DNA from: Roseimaritima sediminicola
Lineage (GTDB): Bacteria; Planctomycetota; Planctomycetia; Pirellulales; Pirellulaceae
Assembly (NCBI RefSeq): GCF_009618275.1
Contig: NZ_WIAD01000010.1
Coordinates: 1-64,000, forward strand
DNA: 64,000 bases
Reading direction: 5' to 3'
The position numbers were made by a program, and so were the translations under genes. The notes under the pieces were generated by a model that saw only the letters and a program-made list of their open reading frames with translations, did no database searches and was not told the DNA's origin. Shown one piece after another: positions 34,747 through 43,257 of this stretch. Each line of letters starts with the position of its first letter. Position 1 is the stretch's first letter.

Positions 34747-36066
34747 ATGACACGATTGCAGTGGCCTCGCTTGCTGTCCGATTACCGTTGCCCTCGCCCG
34801 GGCAACGAGCCGCGTCCTTCGCGCGACGATCCCTTCCGCTCGGCCTTCGAAGCCGACTACGACCGGATCGTGTACTCGGCCGCCTTCCGCCGCCTGGCCC
34901 GCAAGACCCAGGTCTATCCCACGGCTTCGCACGAACACATTCACAACCGCCTGACGCATTCGATCGAAGTGGCCAGCGTGGGCCGGTCGTTCGGCAAACG
35001 GATGGCCGACCTGCTGTGCCGCCGCGGTGAATTGCCCGAGAACCGCACGCCCGAAGATGTGTGCCAGATCCTGCAGGCCGCCTGCTTGGCCCACGACATC
35101 GGCAATCCGCCCTTCGGCCACGGCGGCGAGTACGCGATCCGCCAGTGGGTCCGCGACCATGCCGAACAGGTCTTCGGCACCCACGGCGAGACGTTCGAGG
35201 ACGGGTTGCGACGCGACTGGTTGATCTTCGAAGGCAACGCCCAGGGATTCCGCCTAGCCGCCCGTGCCGACAACCCGCAAGCCGGCTACATGCGGCTGAC
35301 CTATGCGACGCTGGGCGCGATGGTCAAATACCCCTGGGATTCCTGCGATACGCGCGCGCTGAAACAACAAAAGTTCAACGTCTTTTCCAGCGAACGCAAA
35401 CTATTTGAGCAGACCTGGTCGCACATGGACCTGGGTACCGGAGCGCGCGCGTGCCGGCACCCGCTGTCCTTTCTTTCCGAAGCCGCCGACGACATCTGTT
35501 ACCGCATCCTGGACCTGGAGGACGCCGTCGATATGAACGTCCTGGACGAAACCCAGGTCCGCCCGGTTCTGCTGCAGATCCTGGGCAGCGACGCGTCGCA
35601 CCTGCCGCTGTCGGTACTGCGTGGGCAGGCGATCCAGACGCTGGTCAACGCGACCTGGGAGATTTTCGAAGACCAGTACGAAGCGATCATGCACGGCCAG
35701 CGGACCGACGACCTGAAGACCAGCCTCGCCGACTCGCTGGCCGACGCCCTGGAACAGGTGGCCGTTCACTACACGACGATTTTTGCCCACCGCCTGAAAG
35801 TCTCGACCGAGATCGGCGCCTACCAGGCGCTCGGCCGGATCGTCGGAACGCTCAGCGGAGCGACGCGGCAATTAAGCGAGCGGGGCGGTTACGACCATAC
35901 CGATTTCCTGGCCAAACGCTGCATGATGCTGGCCTGGGGGGAACGCTATGTTCGCCAGCACCAGCACCGCCCTTATGCCTGGTGGTTGCACCAGGTGATG
36001 GATTATTTTGCTGGCTTAACCGACAACCATGCCATGCAATTATCCCAGCAGATCGCCGGAACCTAA
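34747..36066 (+). CDS. dgt: Deoxyguanosinetriphosphate triphosphohydrolase-like protein
   Basis: A 439-aa HD-domain dNTPase that would cleave dGTP (or other dNTPs) to nucleoside and triphosphate. Signature pieces: FRSAFEADYDRIVYSAAFRRLARKTQV split over 34831-34911, HIHNRLTHSIEVASVGRS with the first metal His, CLAHDIGNPPFGHGGE with the HD pair, then LRLTYATLGAMVKYPW-type and SEAADDICYRILDLEDAVD with the last metal Asp. Length matches the type 2 Dgt family. ATG at 34747. The DUF3127 gene is convergent, 3 bp away. Confidence 0.92.
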   Translation: MTRLQWPRLLSDYRCPRPGNEPRPSRDDPFRSAFEADYDRIVYSAAFRRLARKTQVYPTASHEHIHNRLTHSIEVASVGRSFGKRMADLLCRRGELPENRTPEDVCQILQAACLAHDIGNPPFGHGGEYAIRQWVRDHAEQVFGTHGETFEDGLRRDWLIFEGNAQGFRLAARADNPQAGYMRLTYATLGAMVKYPWDSCDTRALKQQKFNVFSSERKLFEQTWSHMDLGTGARACRHPLSFLSEAADDICYRILDLEDAVDMNVLDETQVRPVLLQILGSDASHLPLSVLRGQAIQTLVNATWEIFEDQYEAIMHGQRTDDLKTSLADSLADALEQVAVHYTTIFAHRLKVSTEIGAYQALGRIVGTLSGATRQLSERGGYDHTDFLAKRCMMLAWGERYVRQHQHRPYAWWLHQVMDYFAGLTDNHAMQLSQQIAGT

Positions 36067-36069
36067 TCC

Positions 36070-36441
36070 TTAAAACGGCACGTCGTCCTCATCGAAGGCC
36101 GCTTCGGAAAGGCTATCGTTTACGCCCTGCCCTGCTCCGCTGCCGCCGTCAAGTTTCTGAAAGGACATTCCTTCCACATTGACAAAGTAGCGTACTTCGC
36201 TGTTGGCATCCCGCTGCCATTTCCGGCCGCTCAAACGATACGTCACTTCGACCTGATCACCAACACTTAGATCGTCGACCATATCGCAGCTGTCACGAAT
36301 AAATTCCACGGGAACATAATTCGTGAAACTACCCAACTCCTGTTCCAGCACGACCAAGCGTTTGCGGAAACCTTTTTGACCATAGGTCTTGGTTTCTTCG
36401 ATCAAATGGACCACGCCGGTGACTTTGGCATCATTACTCAT
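36070..36441 (-). CDS. DUF3127 protein with SSB-like acidic tail
   Basis: 123 aa. An OB-fold-like DUF3127 domain covers most of the length: VTGVVHLIEETKTYGQKGF, RKRLVVLEQELGSFTNYVPVE, SVGDQVEVTYRLSGRKW, and YFVNVEGMSFQKL. A glycine linker follows and the last residues are EDDVPF, very like the DDDIPF tip by which single-stranded DNA-binding proteins recruit partners. A role in DNA metabolism is therefore suggested but unproven. ATG at 36441 has a GAAGGA 9 nt upstream; an earlier start would add five residues. Convergent with dgt. Confidence 0.82.
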   Translation of the reverse strand: MSNDAKVTGVVHLIEETKTYGQKGFRKRLVVLEQELGSFTNYVPVEFIRDSCDMVDDLSVGDQVEVTYRLSGRKWQRDANSEVRYFVNVEGMSFQKLDGGSGAGQGVNDSLSEAAFDEDDVPF

Positions 36442-36483
36442 TTTACTATCCTTCAAAACAATTTATTTAATCTTATCAGGTGG

Positions 36484-36616
36484 TTGCGGCTGGAAGCCTA
36501 TGCCACATTTCACAGGCTGGAAGCCTATGCCACATCTTACAGGCTGGAAGCCTATGCCACATTTCACAGGCTGGAAGCCTATGCCACATTTCACAGGCTG
36601 GAAGCCTATGCCACAT
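36484..36616. repeat. Array of five 27-bp palindromic repeats
   Basis: Five units with exact 27-bp spacing, consensus CACAGGCTGGAAGCCTATGC followed by CACATTT. The array fills the space upstream of DUF3127 and ends 3 bp before the accA stop. The unit core AGGCT-GGA-AGCCT is palindromic. There are no unique spacers, so it is not a CRISPR array. Confidence 0.85.
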
Positions 36617-36619
36617 GCG

Positions 36620-37606
36620 TCATACCTCACTGCCCTGCTCGGCTACGGCCTGTTCTAAAAACACACCCATGCGGCGGAACTTGTCATAACGATTTTCCAG
36701 CAGTTCGTCGATCGGCGTCGCTTCGAGCTCACCGAGGGTACGAGACAAATACGTCTTTAAACGGCTGGCCATTTGATGATGGTCGCGGTGGGCGCCGCCC
36801 AGCGGTTCTTCGATCACGTCGTCGACGACCCCCAGTCCTTGCAGGTCCTTGGAGGTAAACCGCAGGGACTCCGCGGCGTTGGGCGCGTACTGGTGGCTCT
36901 TCCACAGAATGCCGGCGCAGCCTTCGGGGCTGATCACCGAGTAGTAGGCATTTTTCAGTACGGCCACGCGGTCGCCGACGCCGATCCCCAGGGCTCCGCC
37001 GGACCCGCCTTCGCCGATCACCACACAGATCACCGGCACCCTCAAGCGGCTCATCTTGAACATGCTTTCGGCGATGACCTGAGCCTGGCCACGTTCTTCG
37101 GCCCCGACGCCCGGATAGGCGCCCGGCGTATCGATAAAGCAGACCAGCGGCAGGTGGTACTTTTCCGCCAGGCTCATCTTCCGCATCGCTTTGCGATAGC
37201 CCTCGGGATGGGCGCAGCCAAAGTGACACGCGGCCCGCTCTTTATAGGTCCGGCCCTTCTGGTGGCCGATCACCATCACCTTAAAGCGATCCAGTTTGGC
37301 GAACCCGGTCAGCATGGCGCGGTCGTCGCCGAAGTGGCGGTCGCCGTGCAGTTCGACGAAATCATCGAAGGCCAGTTTCAGGTAGTCGCGAGTGTAGGGC
37401 CGGCTTTGATGGCGAGCGACTTGGACCGTTTGCCAAGGCGTCAAATTGGCGTACACCTCGCGCAGGGTTTCGTTCAGCTGTTGCCGCAGCGTGCGGATTT
37501 CGGCTTCCTGTTCGGCCGTGCGATCGGCCAGGCGTTCCCGTTCGGCCAACTGGTTTTCCAGCTGGACGATCTCGCGTTCGAATTCCAACCCGGGACCTGC
37601 ATCCAT
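36620..37606 (-). CDS. accA: Acetyl-CoA carboxylase carboxyltransferase subunit alpha
   Basis: 328 aa, the usual AccA length. With AccD it transfers carboxyl from biotin to acetyl-CoA, the first step of fatty-acid synthesis. N-terminal coiled coil (FEREIVQLENQLAERERL), then DDFVELHGDRHFGDDRA, GHQKGRTYKERAACHFG, GYRKAMRKMSLAEKY, FIDTPGAYPGVGAEERGQ, VIGEGGSGGALGIGVGD and YYSVISPEGCAGILWK. ATG at 37606; upstream codons are not family-like. The stop codon abuts the 27-bp repeat array. The Ser/Thr kinase gene is 56 bp upstream on the same strand and likely cotranscribed. accD is not in this window. Confidence 0.94.
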   Translation of the reverse strand: MDAGPGLEFEREIVQLENQLAERERLADRTAEQEAEIRTLRQQLNETLREVYANLTPWQTVQVARHQSRPYTRDYLKLAFDDFVELHGDRHFGDDRAMLTGFAKLDRFKVMVIGHQKGRTYKERAACHFGCAHPEGYRKAMRKMSLAEKYHLPLVCFIDTPGAYPGVGAEERGQAQVIAESMFKMSRLRVPVICVVIGEGGSGGALGIGVGDRVAVLKNAYYSVISPEGCAGILWKSHQYAPNAAESLRFTSKDLQGLGVVDDVIEEPLGGAHRDHHQMASRLKTYLSRTLGELEATPIDELLENRYDKFRRMGVFLEQAVAEQGSEV

Positions 37607-37662
37607 GGTGGTGCTCTCAATACAGATACAAAAACAAAAACAAAAATTTTGAAACGAAAGGA

Positions 37663-38574
37663 TTAGCTGCGGAACAGATCGTCGGGATTCTTGAAGCTGG
37701 GTAGATCGTCGAAGACGCTGATCTCCGGCGCGCGAGGCGTGCGTTTGAAGATGTTCATCGCCCGGACCTCTTTCAGGAATTCCCACATCGAATCGGGCCG
37801 GTTCTCCGGGGACTTGGCCATCATCTTGCGAATCAGGTTGGCAAAATCGGCGCTGACGTTGTCGTTGTGCACGATGGGCGTGGGGATGTTGGCCTTGAGA
37901 TGCTTGTTCAGCAGCTCGTTGGGGGTGCTGCCGGTATAGGGCGGCTTGGCCGTGACCAGTTCGAACAGCACGCAGCCGAAACTGTAGATGTCCGAACGCT
38001 CGTCGACGTTTTTGCCGCGGATCTGTTCGGGCGACATGTAGCTGCGGGTGCCTTCGATCGCGGATTTGCCAAAGAATTTGCTCAGTCCGGTGCGTTTCTT
38101 TTCGGCGATCTGAAAGTCGATCAGTTTGGTTTCGCCTTCGCGGCTGACCAAAAAGTTATCGGGCTTGATATCGCGATGGATCCAGCCCTTGGTGTGCGTG
38201 AAGTACAGGCCTTCGGCCGCCTGTTCGACGATTTTATCGAGCATGAAGGCCAGCGATTCGGGCCCCCTCCGCAGAGCCTGCTTCATGTTCAATTCGCTGA
38301 ACAGTTCCATGACCAACAGCGGCGTGTCGTTTTCGATCCGAAAATCGTAGATCTTGATGACCCGGTTGCTGGTCGCCAGGGTGGAGGCCACGGCGTATTC
38401 GTGTTTCAGCGAGGCCAGCTCGCCTTTGTCGTGCCGATTCTTGGGCCGCAGGATCTTGAGGGCGTAATGCTCGTCGGTTTCGGCTTCGATCGCCTCCCAG
38501 ACCTCACAGGAGCGACCGGCCCGGATCAACCGGGTCAGGCGGTAAGGTCCCAAAAAATCGCGAATTTTCGTCAT
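37663..38574 (-). CDS. Serine/threonine protein kinase with DFQ motif
   Basis: A 303-aa single-domain cytoplasmic kinase. The ATP Lys (YALKILRPK, Lys40), the catalytic loop IHRDIKPDNFLV (HRD 133-135), the activation segment end GTRSYMSPEQIRG, and ERSDIYSFGCVLFELVT are present. Two deviations: the glycine loop reads LIRAGRSCEVW instead of GxGxxG, and the metal motif DFG is DFQ (LIDFQIAEKK, about 152-161). The metal-binding Asp is kept, so activity may remain but with an unusual activation loop. There is no membrane helix or sensor domain. It precedes accA by 56 bp, suggesting cotranscription. ATG at 38574. Confidence 0.85.
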   Translation of the reverse strand: MTKIRDFLGPYRLTRLIRAGRSCEVWEAIEAETDEHYALKILRPKNRHDKGELASLKHEYAVASTLATSNRVIKIYDFRIENDTPLLVMELFSELNMKQALRRGPESLAFMLDKIVEQAAEGLYFTHTKGWIHRDIKPDNFLVSREGETKLIDFQIAEKKRTGLSKFFGKSAIEGTRSYMSPEQIRGKNVDERSDIYSFGCVLFELVTAKPPYTGSTPNELLNKHLKANIPTPIVHNDNVSADFANLIRKMMAKSPENRPDSMWEFLKEVRAMNIFKRTPRAPEISVFDDLPSFKNPDDLFRS

Positions 38575-38652
38575 CAGTCGTCACTGGGTTGAGCGGCATA
38601 ATCGGCAGTCCCCATCTTAGCACCGCTGGGACGGGCGAAAAGCGGCGGCAGT

Positions 38653-39870
38653 TCAGCCGCCCTGCCCTGCTTCGCCCAAACGCGCCCCGCCCGCCAGCGG
38701 CCCGCCCGCGAGAGGCTCGTTGAGCAGTTGTGTGTAGAGTTCCCGCAGCCGGCGAGTCATCGTCTGATGCCGAAAGCGATCGGTGAACCGCTCCCGGCCC
38801 TGCTGGCCCAGCCGCCGCCTGAGCGGTTGGTCGGCAGCCAACTGAGTAAGCCTTCGGGCCAAGCCCTCGCGGTCCCCCGGCGGCACCAAAAACCCGCTCT
38901 CGTCGTCGATGACCACCTCGCGGGCTCCGTCGATGTCGTAGCTGACGACCGGCTTGCCGGCGATCAGACCCTGAGGCAGGGCCCGAGCCAAACCTTCGCG
39001 AAACGAAGCGTGGACCAGGACATCCATCGCGCCGAGCAGCTCCGGGATCCGCTCCGGATCGACCAGCCCGGTAAACACAAAGCGATCGCTCAGTCCCGCC
39101 CGGGCGATCTGTCGCTCGAGCGATTCGCGGAGGATGCCATCGCCGACCAACAGAAAGCGGGCCCCGGGCACCGCCGCGACCACTTCGCTCGCGGCCGCGA
39201 TCAAGTCGGCGTGTCCTTTCAGGTGGTACAGCCTGGCGATCTTGCCGATGACCACGTCGCCGGGAGCGAAGCCCAGTTGTTGCCGCATCGCCACGCGGTG
39301 GTGGTCGGCGGCGAGAAACGGTTCGACGTCCATACCACTGTAGACGGTCGTAAACTTGTCACGCGGGGCAACGCCGCCTTGGACCATCAGGTCGGTCATC
39401 GCATCGGCGACCGAAACCAGGCGGTGGCACTGAGCGGCCGCGCGGCGCTCGCAGTGCCGGTAGAACCAGCGCACCGCCGGATGCTGGTAAGCGTGAAACG
39501 GTGCCCCGTGAACGGTGTGAACGATCGCCGGCACGCCCAGCGACCAGGCGGCCTGCCGGCCCAGAATGCCGCCTTTGGCGCTGTGGGTGTGAACCACATC
39601 GGGCCGGAACTGCCGCAGCGTGCGGCGGATCGCTCGCAGCGCGGCCGCGTCTCGACCCGGATGGATGGCCCGCCGCAGACTGGCCAGTTCCGTAACCGGC
39701 AACTCCCCTGCCCTGCCCTGCTCCAGCAGCCCGCCTTCGGGCCCCAGCGACGGTCCGGTGACCAGCAAGACCTCGTCGCCATAGTCCCGCATCAGGCCGT
39801 GGCAGGACAGCAGCGTGTTCTCCTGCGCGCCGCCGACAATCATTCGTGTGATAACGTGTGCAATGCGCAT
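38653..39870 (-). CDS. Glycosyltransferase family 4 protein
   Basis: A 405-aa GT-B glycosyltransferase. N-terminal MRIAHVITRMIVGGAQENTL, VVHTHSAKGGILGRQAAW, IVHTVHGAPFHAYQH; C-terminal sugar-nucleotide domain VIGKIARLYHLKGHADLI, LVGDGILRESLERQI, FTGLVDPERIPELLGAMDVLVHASF and REGLARALPQGLIAGKPVVS with the E-x7-E-like motif. It would transfer a sugar to a glycan or lipid acceptor. I start at ATG 39870; the frame extends nine more codons into the repeat array. The C-terminus (LAGGPLAGGARLGEAGQGG) is low complexity. Acceptor unknown. Confidence 0.85.
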   Translation of the reverse strand: MRIAHVITRMIVGGAQENTLLSCHGLMRDYGDEVLLVTGPSLGPEGGLLEQGRAGELPVTELASLRRAIHPGRDAAALRAIRRTLRQFRPDVVHTHSAKGGILGRQAAWSLGVPAIVHTVHGAPFHAYQHPAVRWFYRHCERRAAAQCHRLVSVADAMTDLMVQGGVAPRDKFTTVYSGMDVEPFLAADHHRVAMRQQLGFAPGDVVIGKIARLYHLKGHADLIAAASEVVAAVPGARFLLVGDGILRESLERQIARAGLSDRFVFTGLVDPERIPELLGAMDVLVHASFREGLARALPQGLIAGKPVVSYDIDGAREVVIDDESGFLVPPGDREGLARRLTQLAADQPLRRRLGQQGRERFTDRFRHQTMTRRLRELYTQLLNEPLAGGPLAGGARLGEAGQGG

Positions 39871-39890
39871 ACAGAGGCGGCGTTCGTTTT

Positions 39891-39972
39891 GTGGCATAGG
39901 CTTCCAGCCTGTGAAAGCGTGGCATAGGCTTCCAGCCTGTGAAAGCGTGGCATAGGCTTCCAGCCTGTGAAA
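39891..39972. repeat. Three 28-bp palindromic repeats
   Basis: Three units with 28-bp spacing, GTGGCATAGGCTTCCAGCCT followed by GTGAAAGC, the reverse-orientation relatives of the array at 36484-36616. They lie just upstream of the minus-strand glycosyltransferase start. Confidence 0.8.
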
Positions 39973-40017
39973 TTAGCACGATCGCCCCGAGCCGTGCACC
40001 GCGGGCCCACGGTTCCT

Positions 40018-40100
40018 CAGCCGCCGGACGCTAGCCCACGGTTCCGCGGCGCGGTGAATCGGCCAAGTACCAAACCGGACGCTAGCGCGTTGCGGCTGAT
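40018..40100. repeat. REP-like element, copy 2
   Basis: Matches 34438-34529 with small deletions: CAGCCGCCGGACGCTAGCCC at the left, GCTAGCGCGTTGCGGCTGAT at the right. A partial third copy (ATCAGCCGCCGGGCGCGAGC, 40111-40140) abuts the truA stop codon. Confidence 0.7.
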
Positions 40101-40139
40101 AACTCCGCCCATCAGCCGCCGGGCGCGAGCCCACGGTTG

Positions 40140-40949
40140 CTACACCACCCCCTCTCGGCCCAGCGGCTCGATCTCGTAATCGACGCGGGCCAGAAACAGG
40201 CCTTGGGGCGGGGCCGTGGGTCCAGCGGCATCCCGGTCGCGAACCTCCAACAGGTCCTGGATCCATTCGGGCGACTGCTTGCCGCGTCCCACCTCCAGCA
40301 GCGTCCCCACGATGTTGCGGACCATGTTGTACAGAAACCCGTTGGCTTCGATCTCGATATCTACCGGGCGACCGCCCTGCCCTGCCGGTCTCTGTCCCCC
40401 CTCGCATTGCCGCTCGAAGATATCCAGGGCGCGCACATCGCGGACGGTTGTCTTGCGATCGGCACCGGTGGCCTGGAAACTTGCGAAGTCGTGCACGCCG
40501 ATCAGATACTTGGCTGCCTCGCGCATCGCCGCCACGTCGACGGCGTAGGGGATGTGCCAGCGGTAGCGGTACTCGAAGGCATCGCGGATGCCGCCCAGCT
40601 GCAACTGGTAGCGGTAGCGTTTGCCGACCGCGTCCCGGATGGCGTGGAAATTCACCGGCATCTCCACCGCGTCGATCACCGAGATATCGGCGGGCAGTTT
40701 GGTGTTCATCGCCCGCATCAGACTACTCGGCGAAGCTCGCCACTGGTCGGTCGTCAGGCTGGCGGCTTGGGCCAGGGCATGCACGCCGGAATCGGTACGA
40801 CCGCTGCCCGTGACGGCGATCCGCACGCCGGTCAGCTTGGCCAGCGCCCGTTCCAGCATCCCCTGGATGGTCAACTGCCGCGGCTGGATCTGCCACCCGG
40901 CGTACTCAGTGCCATCGTAGGCAACGACCAGTTTAAACGTTCGCAGCAC
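40140..40949 (-). CDS. truA: tRNA pseudouridine synthase A
   Basis: A 269-aa TruA, which converts U38-U40 of tRNA anticodon arms to pseudouridine. FKLVVAYDGTEYAGWQIQP, the catalytic GSGRTDSGVHALAQ (Asp53), YRYQLQLGG-type strand, VGVHDFASFQATGAD, and NGFLYNMVRNIVGTLLEVGRG are intact. An insertion of about 12 residues (GGQRPAGQGGRP, around residue 185) containing the recurrent CAGGGCAGGGC DNA motif lies between two strands. GTG start at 40949. The stop codon falls at the edge of a REP-like element. Confidence 0.93.
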   Translation of the reverse strand: MLRTFKLVVAYDGTEYAGWQIQPRQLTIQGMLERALAKLTGVRIAVTGSGRTDSGVHALAQAASLTTDQWRASPSSLMRAMNTKLPADISVIDAVEMPVNFHAIRDAVGKRYRYQLQLGGIRDAFEYRYRWHIPYAVDVAAMREAAKYLIGVHDFASFQATGADRKTTVRDVRALDIFERQCEGGQRPAGQGGRPVDIEIEANGFLYNMVRNIVGTLLEVGRGKQSPEWIQDLLEVRDRDAAGPTAPPQGLFLARVDYEIEPLGREGVV

Positions 40950-41454
40950 GGGGTTTCTCGATCAATAGGAAAGCCTTTCGCATCCGGATTTCGGACCAAG
41001 CCTAGCCGGGCGGCCCCACGAGACCAACCTACCGCGAGCGAAAAAAAATCCCGCGGCCGTGCGGTTATGAGGGCGGGTTGTCCATTTACATCACAGCATC
41101 CCAAAGCGGGGGGGCACCGCGAGCGATTGAACTGCTGTTGACCCTGTTTGAGGTTTCACCGGACAATCCGGGTGTGGCTTTTGAGCATCACCGGGGCGGC
41201 TTTTGAGAACCGGTCAGTCGCGAACGTGCGGTCCGGCTCTGGCGACGACACAGGACGGCCCCCGGACCCCCCGAGACACTGATTCTTTTCTCCGATGCAT
41301 GTCCTAGACTTCGGTGGCGAATCGCCTCTGGGCGAGCTCCCTAGTCATATCATCACTGCTGCTATTCCGGTCTCCCAGGCGGGTGCGACGTCGGTTTTAC
41401 CAGAACGCGCGTGCTCTAGCGGTTGCCGGTTCGCTTCCTCATCACTGCTCGACT
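40950..41454. other. Long intergenic region before the CAP gene
   Basis: No gene is supported. It holds an A-tract (eight A, about 41041) and two GGCTTTTGAG direct repeats near 41175-41205. It presumably contains the promoter of the CAP protein gene, but I see no clear -35/-10 pair. Confidence 0.4.
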
Positions 41455-43164
41455 ATGTATCGTCCATCCAACGCCGCCGGTCCCACCCGCGCTTCCAAAC
41501 GCCGCCGTCTTCAACTGGAGACTTTGGAAACCCGCCAGTTGTTAGCCGGTGATAACGGCGCGTTAGACATCACACCGCATTCGCAGCTGTTGATCGAATT
41601 GATCAATCGGGCTCGCGAGAATCCGGTCGCCGAAGCGGGTCGCTACGGGATCGGCTTGAACGACGACGTGCCGCCGGAGAGCACGATCAGCAGCGACGCG
41701 AAACAGCCGCTGGCCCCGCACCAGGCGCTGGTCGACGCCGCGATGGCGCATTCGCTGGACATGCTGGAGCGGGATTATTTCGCCCACAATTCGCCCGAGC
41801 CCAACAGCACGACGCCTTCGGACCGCGCGATCGCGGCGGGTTATCCGGTGGGTGCTGGTGAGAACATCGGCTGGGGCGGCACGACGGGCACGGTCGACCA
41901 GATCGCTCACGTGTACGTTCGCCACGAGCGGTTGTTCCGCAGCGTCGGTCACCGGATCAACATGCTGTACAGCCCCTACCGCGAGGTCGGCACGGGCGTG
42001 CAGTACGGCGTATTCACAGCGTACAACCAGCAGGCCGGCCGGGACATCGACTACAACGCCAGCATGGCGACCGAGATGTTTGGCAGCCGCGGCGGCAATT
42101 ATTTCATTACCGGCGTGGCCTTCGACGACAGCGTCACCGACGACGCCTTCTACGACATCGGCGAAGCTCTGGGCGGATTGGCGGTCCAGGCGGAAAGCAA
42201 CACCGGAAATGTGTATCAAACCACCACGGCAGACGCCGGCGGCTATGCCTTGGAAGTTCCCGAGGGTACGTACACGATAACGTTTACCGATCCCGCCACT
42301 TCCAATTTCGTATCGTTCGAATCGATCATCGTCAGCGGTGAAAACGAGAAAGTGGATCTGGACACTTCGGCATCCGCGTGGATGGCCGCCGCCCCCACGA
42401 TCACCACCGAAGTCCAACTGGACCGGGACCTGGAACTGCGATTCCGCAGTAGCGACAGCCTGAACTGGGGCGGTTGGCAAGAGAAATGGATCTTCAGCAA
42501 CACCAACGACTGGTACTTCATCACGCCCAACGGCAATTTCTACCAGTGGGATTCGAGCGATTTCGAGGCCAGCCCACTGGTGGCCACGTTATCGGCTTCG
42601 GTCTATGCCGACACCAGCCTGCTGCACAGTGCCTACGATCGCCTAGCGGCGCAGTACGCCAACGCCGAAACACTGGTCCCGCAAAGTAATGCGATCGAAT
42701 TGGACTCGACGTACAGCCTGAGCATTTCGCCTGCCGGCGACTACTTCAACCATTCGGGCTTGCAAGAAAAATGGGTGCGTGCGGCGAACGGAACCTGGTA
42801 CACGATCCGTCCAAGCGGCGATTTCCACAAATGGAACGGCGGTAGCCGGTTCACATGGTTAGGTCGAGTGGAGACTTCTGCTTACGACAATCTGTACAAA
42901 TTGGCTTCAGCGTCGCTGCTAACCGAAGAGATCGCCGCGCTGGATGAAAGCCGAAACCTCAATCTGCCCAACAACATTTGGTTGAACTGGGGTGGACTGA
43001 ATGAGAAATGGATCGCAAGTGGTTCAAACACAAACCATTACATCACACCTGATGGCAAACTATATCACTGGCATGGCGGTGGGGTCACCAATGCTACGCA
43101 GGTTGCGACCATTGACACAGTATTCTACCAACACCTGGACTTGCTAACGACCGCATTCGGTTAA
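41455..43164 (+). CDS. Secreted CAP-domain protein with triplicated C-terminal module
   Basis: 569 aa. The N-terminus has KRRRLQLETLETRQLLAGD, resembling the LEPR-XLL export/anchoring motif of planctomycete surface proteins. A CAP/SCP domain follows (about 43-226): LLIELINRARENPVAEAGRYG, AHSLDMLERDYFAHNSPEP, GYPVGAGENIGWG, and RSVGHRINMLYSPYREVGTG. Then a small Ig/CarboxypepD-like fold (about 240-295). The rest contains three similar modules (about 325-400, 413-490, 497-568), each with GGLQEKW-type, W(Y)-ITPxGxFYxW and a C-terminal hydrophobic helix. I do not recognise these modules. Likely extracellular, perhaps binding glycans or the wall. I use ATG at 41455 rather than the earlier in-frame start at 41314. 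Confidence 0.85.
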   Translation: MYRPSNAAGPTRASKRRRLQLETLETRQLLAGDNGALDITPHSQLLIELINRARENPVAEAGRYGIGLNDDVPPESTISSDAKQPLAPHQALVDAAMAHSLDMLERDYFAHNSPEPNSTTPSDRAIAAGYPVGAGENIGWGGTTGTVDQIAHVYVRHERLFRSVGHRINMLYSPYREVGTGVQYGVFTAYNQQAGRDIDYNASMATEMFGSRGGNYFITGVAFDDSVTDDAFYDIGEALGGLAVQAESNTGNVYQTTTADAGGYALEVPEGTYTITFTDPATSNFVSFESIIVSGENEKVDLDTSASAWMAAAPTITTEVQLDRDLELRFRSSDSLNWGGWQEKWIFSNTNDWYFITPNGNFYQWDSSDFEASPLVATLSASVYADTSLLHSAYDRLAAQYANAETLVPQSNAIELDSTYSLSISPAGDYFNHSGLQEKWVRAANGTWYTIRPSGDFHKWNGGSRFTWLGRVETSAYDNLYKLASASLLTEEIAALDESRNLNLPNNIWLNWGGLNEKWIASGSNTNHYITPDGKLYHWHGGGVTNATQVATIDTVFYQHLDLLTTAFG

Positions 43165-43257
43165 ATGCGGCTACCAGAAGAGGCAAGCAGACATGCGGCA
43201 AGACTTGCAATTGCGGTGAACGGCGAGCGTTCAAGAACTTCTATGCGCGAGAAGACA

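Noticed and set aside
36484-36616. CRISPR-like array
   Set aside because: Units are contiguous and identical with no unique spacers, and no cas genes are present.
36376-36858. 160-codon frame repeating HRLEAYAT
   Set aside because: It is translation of the palindromic repeat array and runs antisense into accA; not a real protein.
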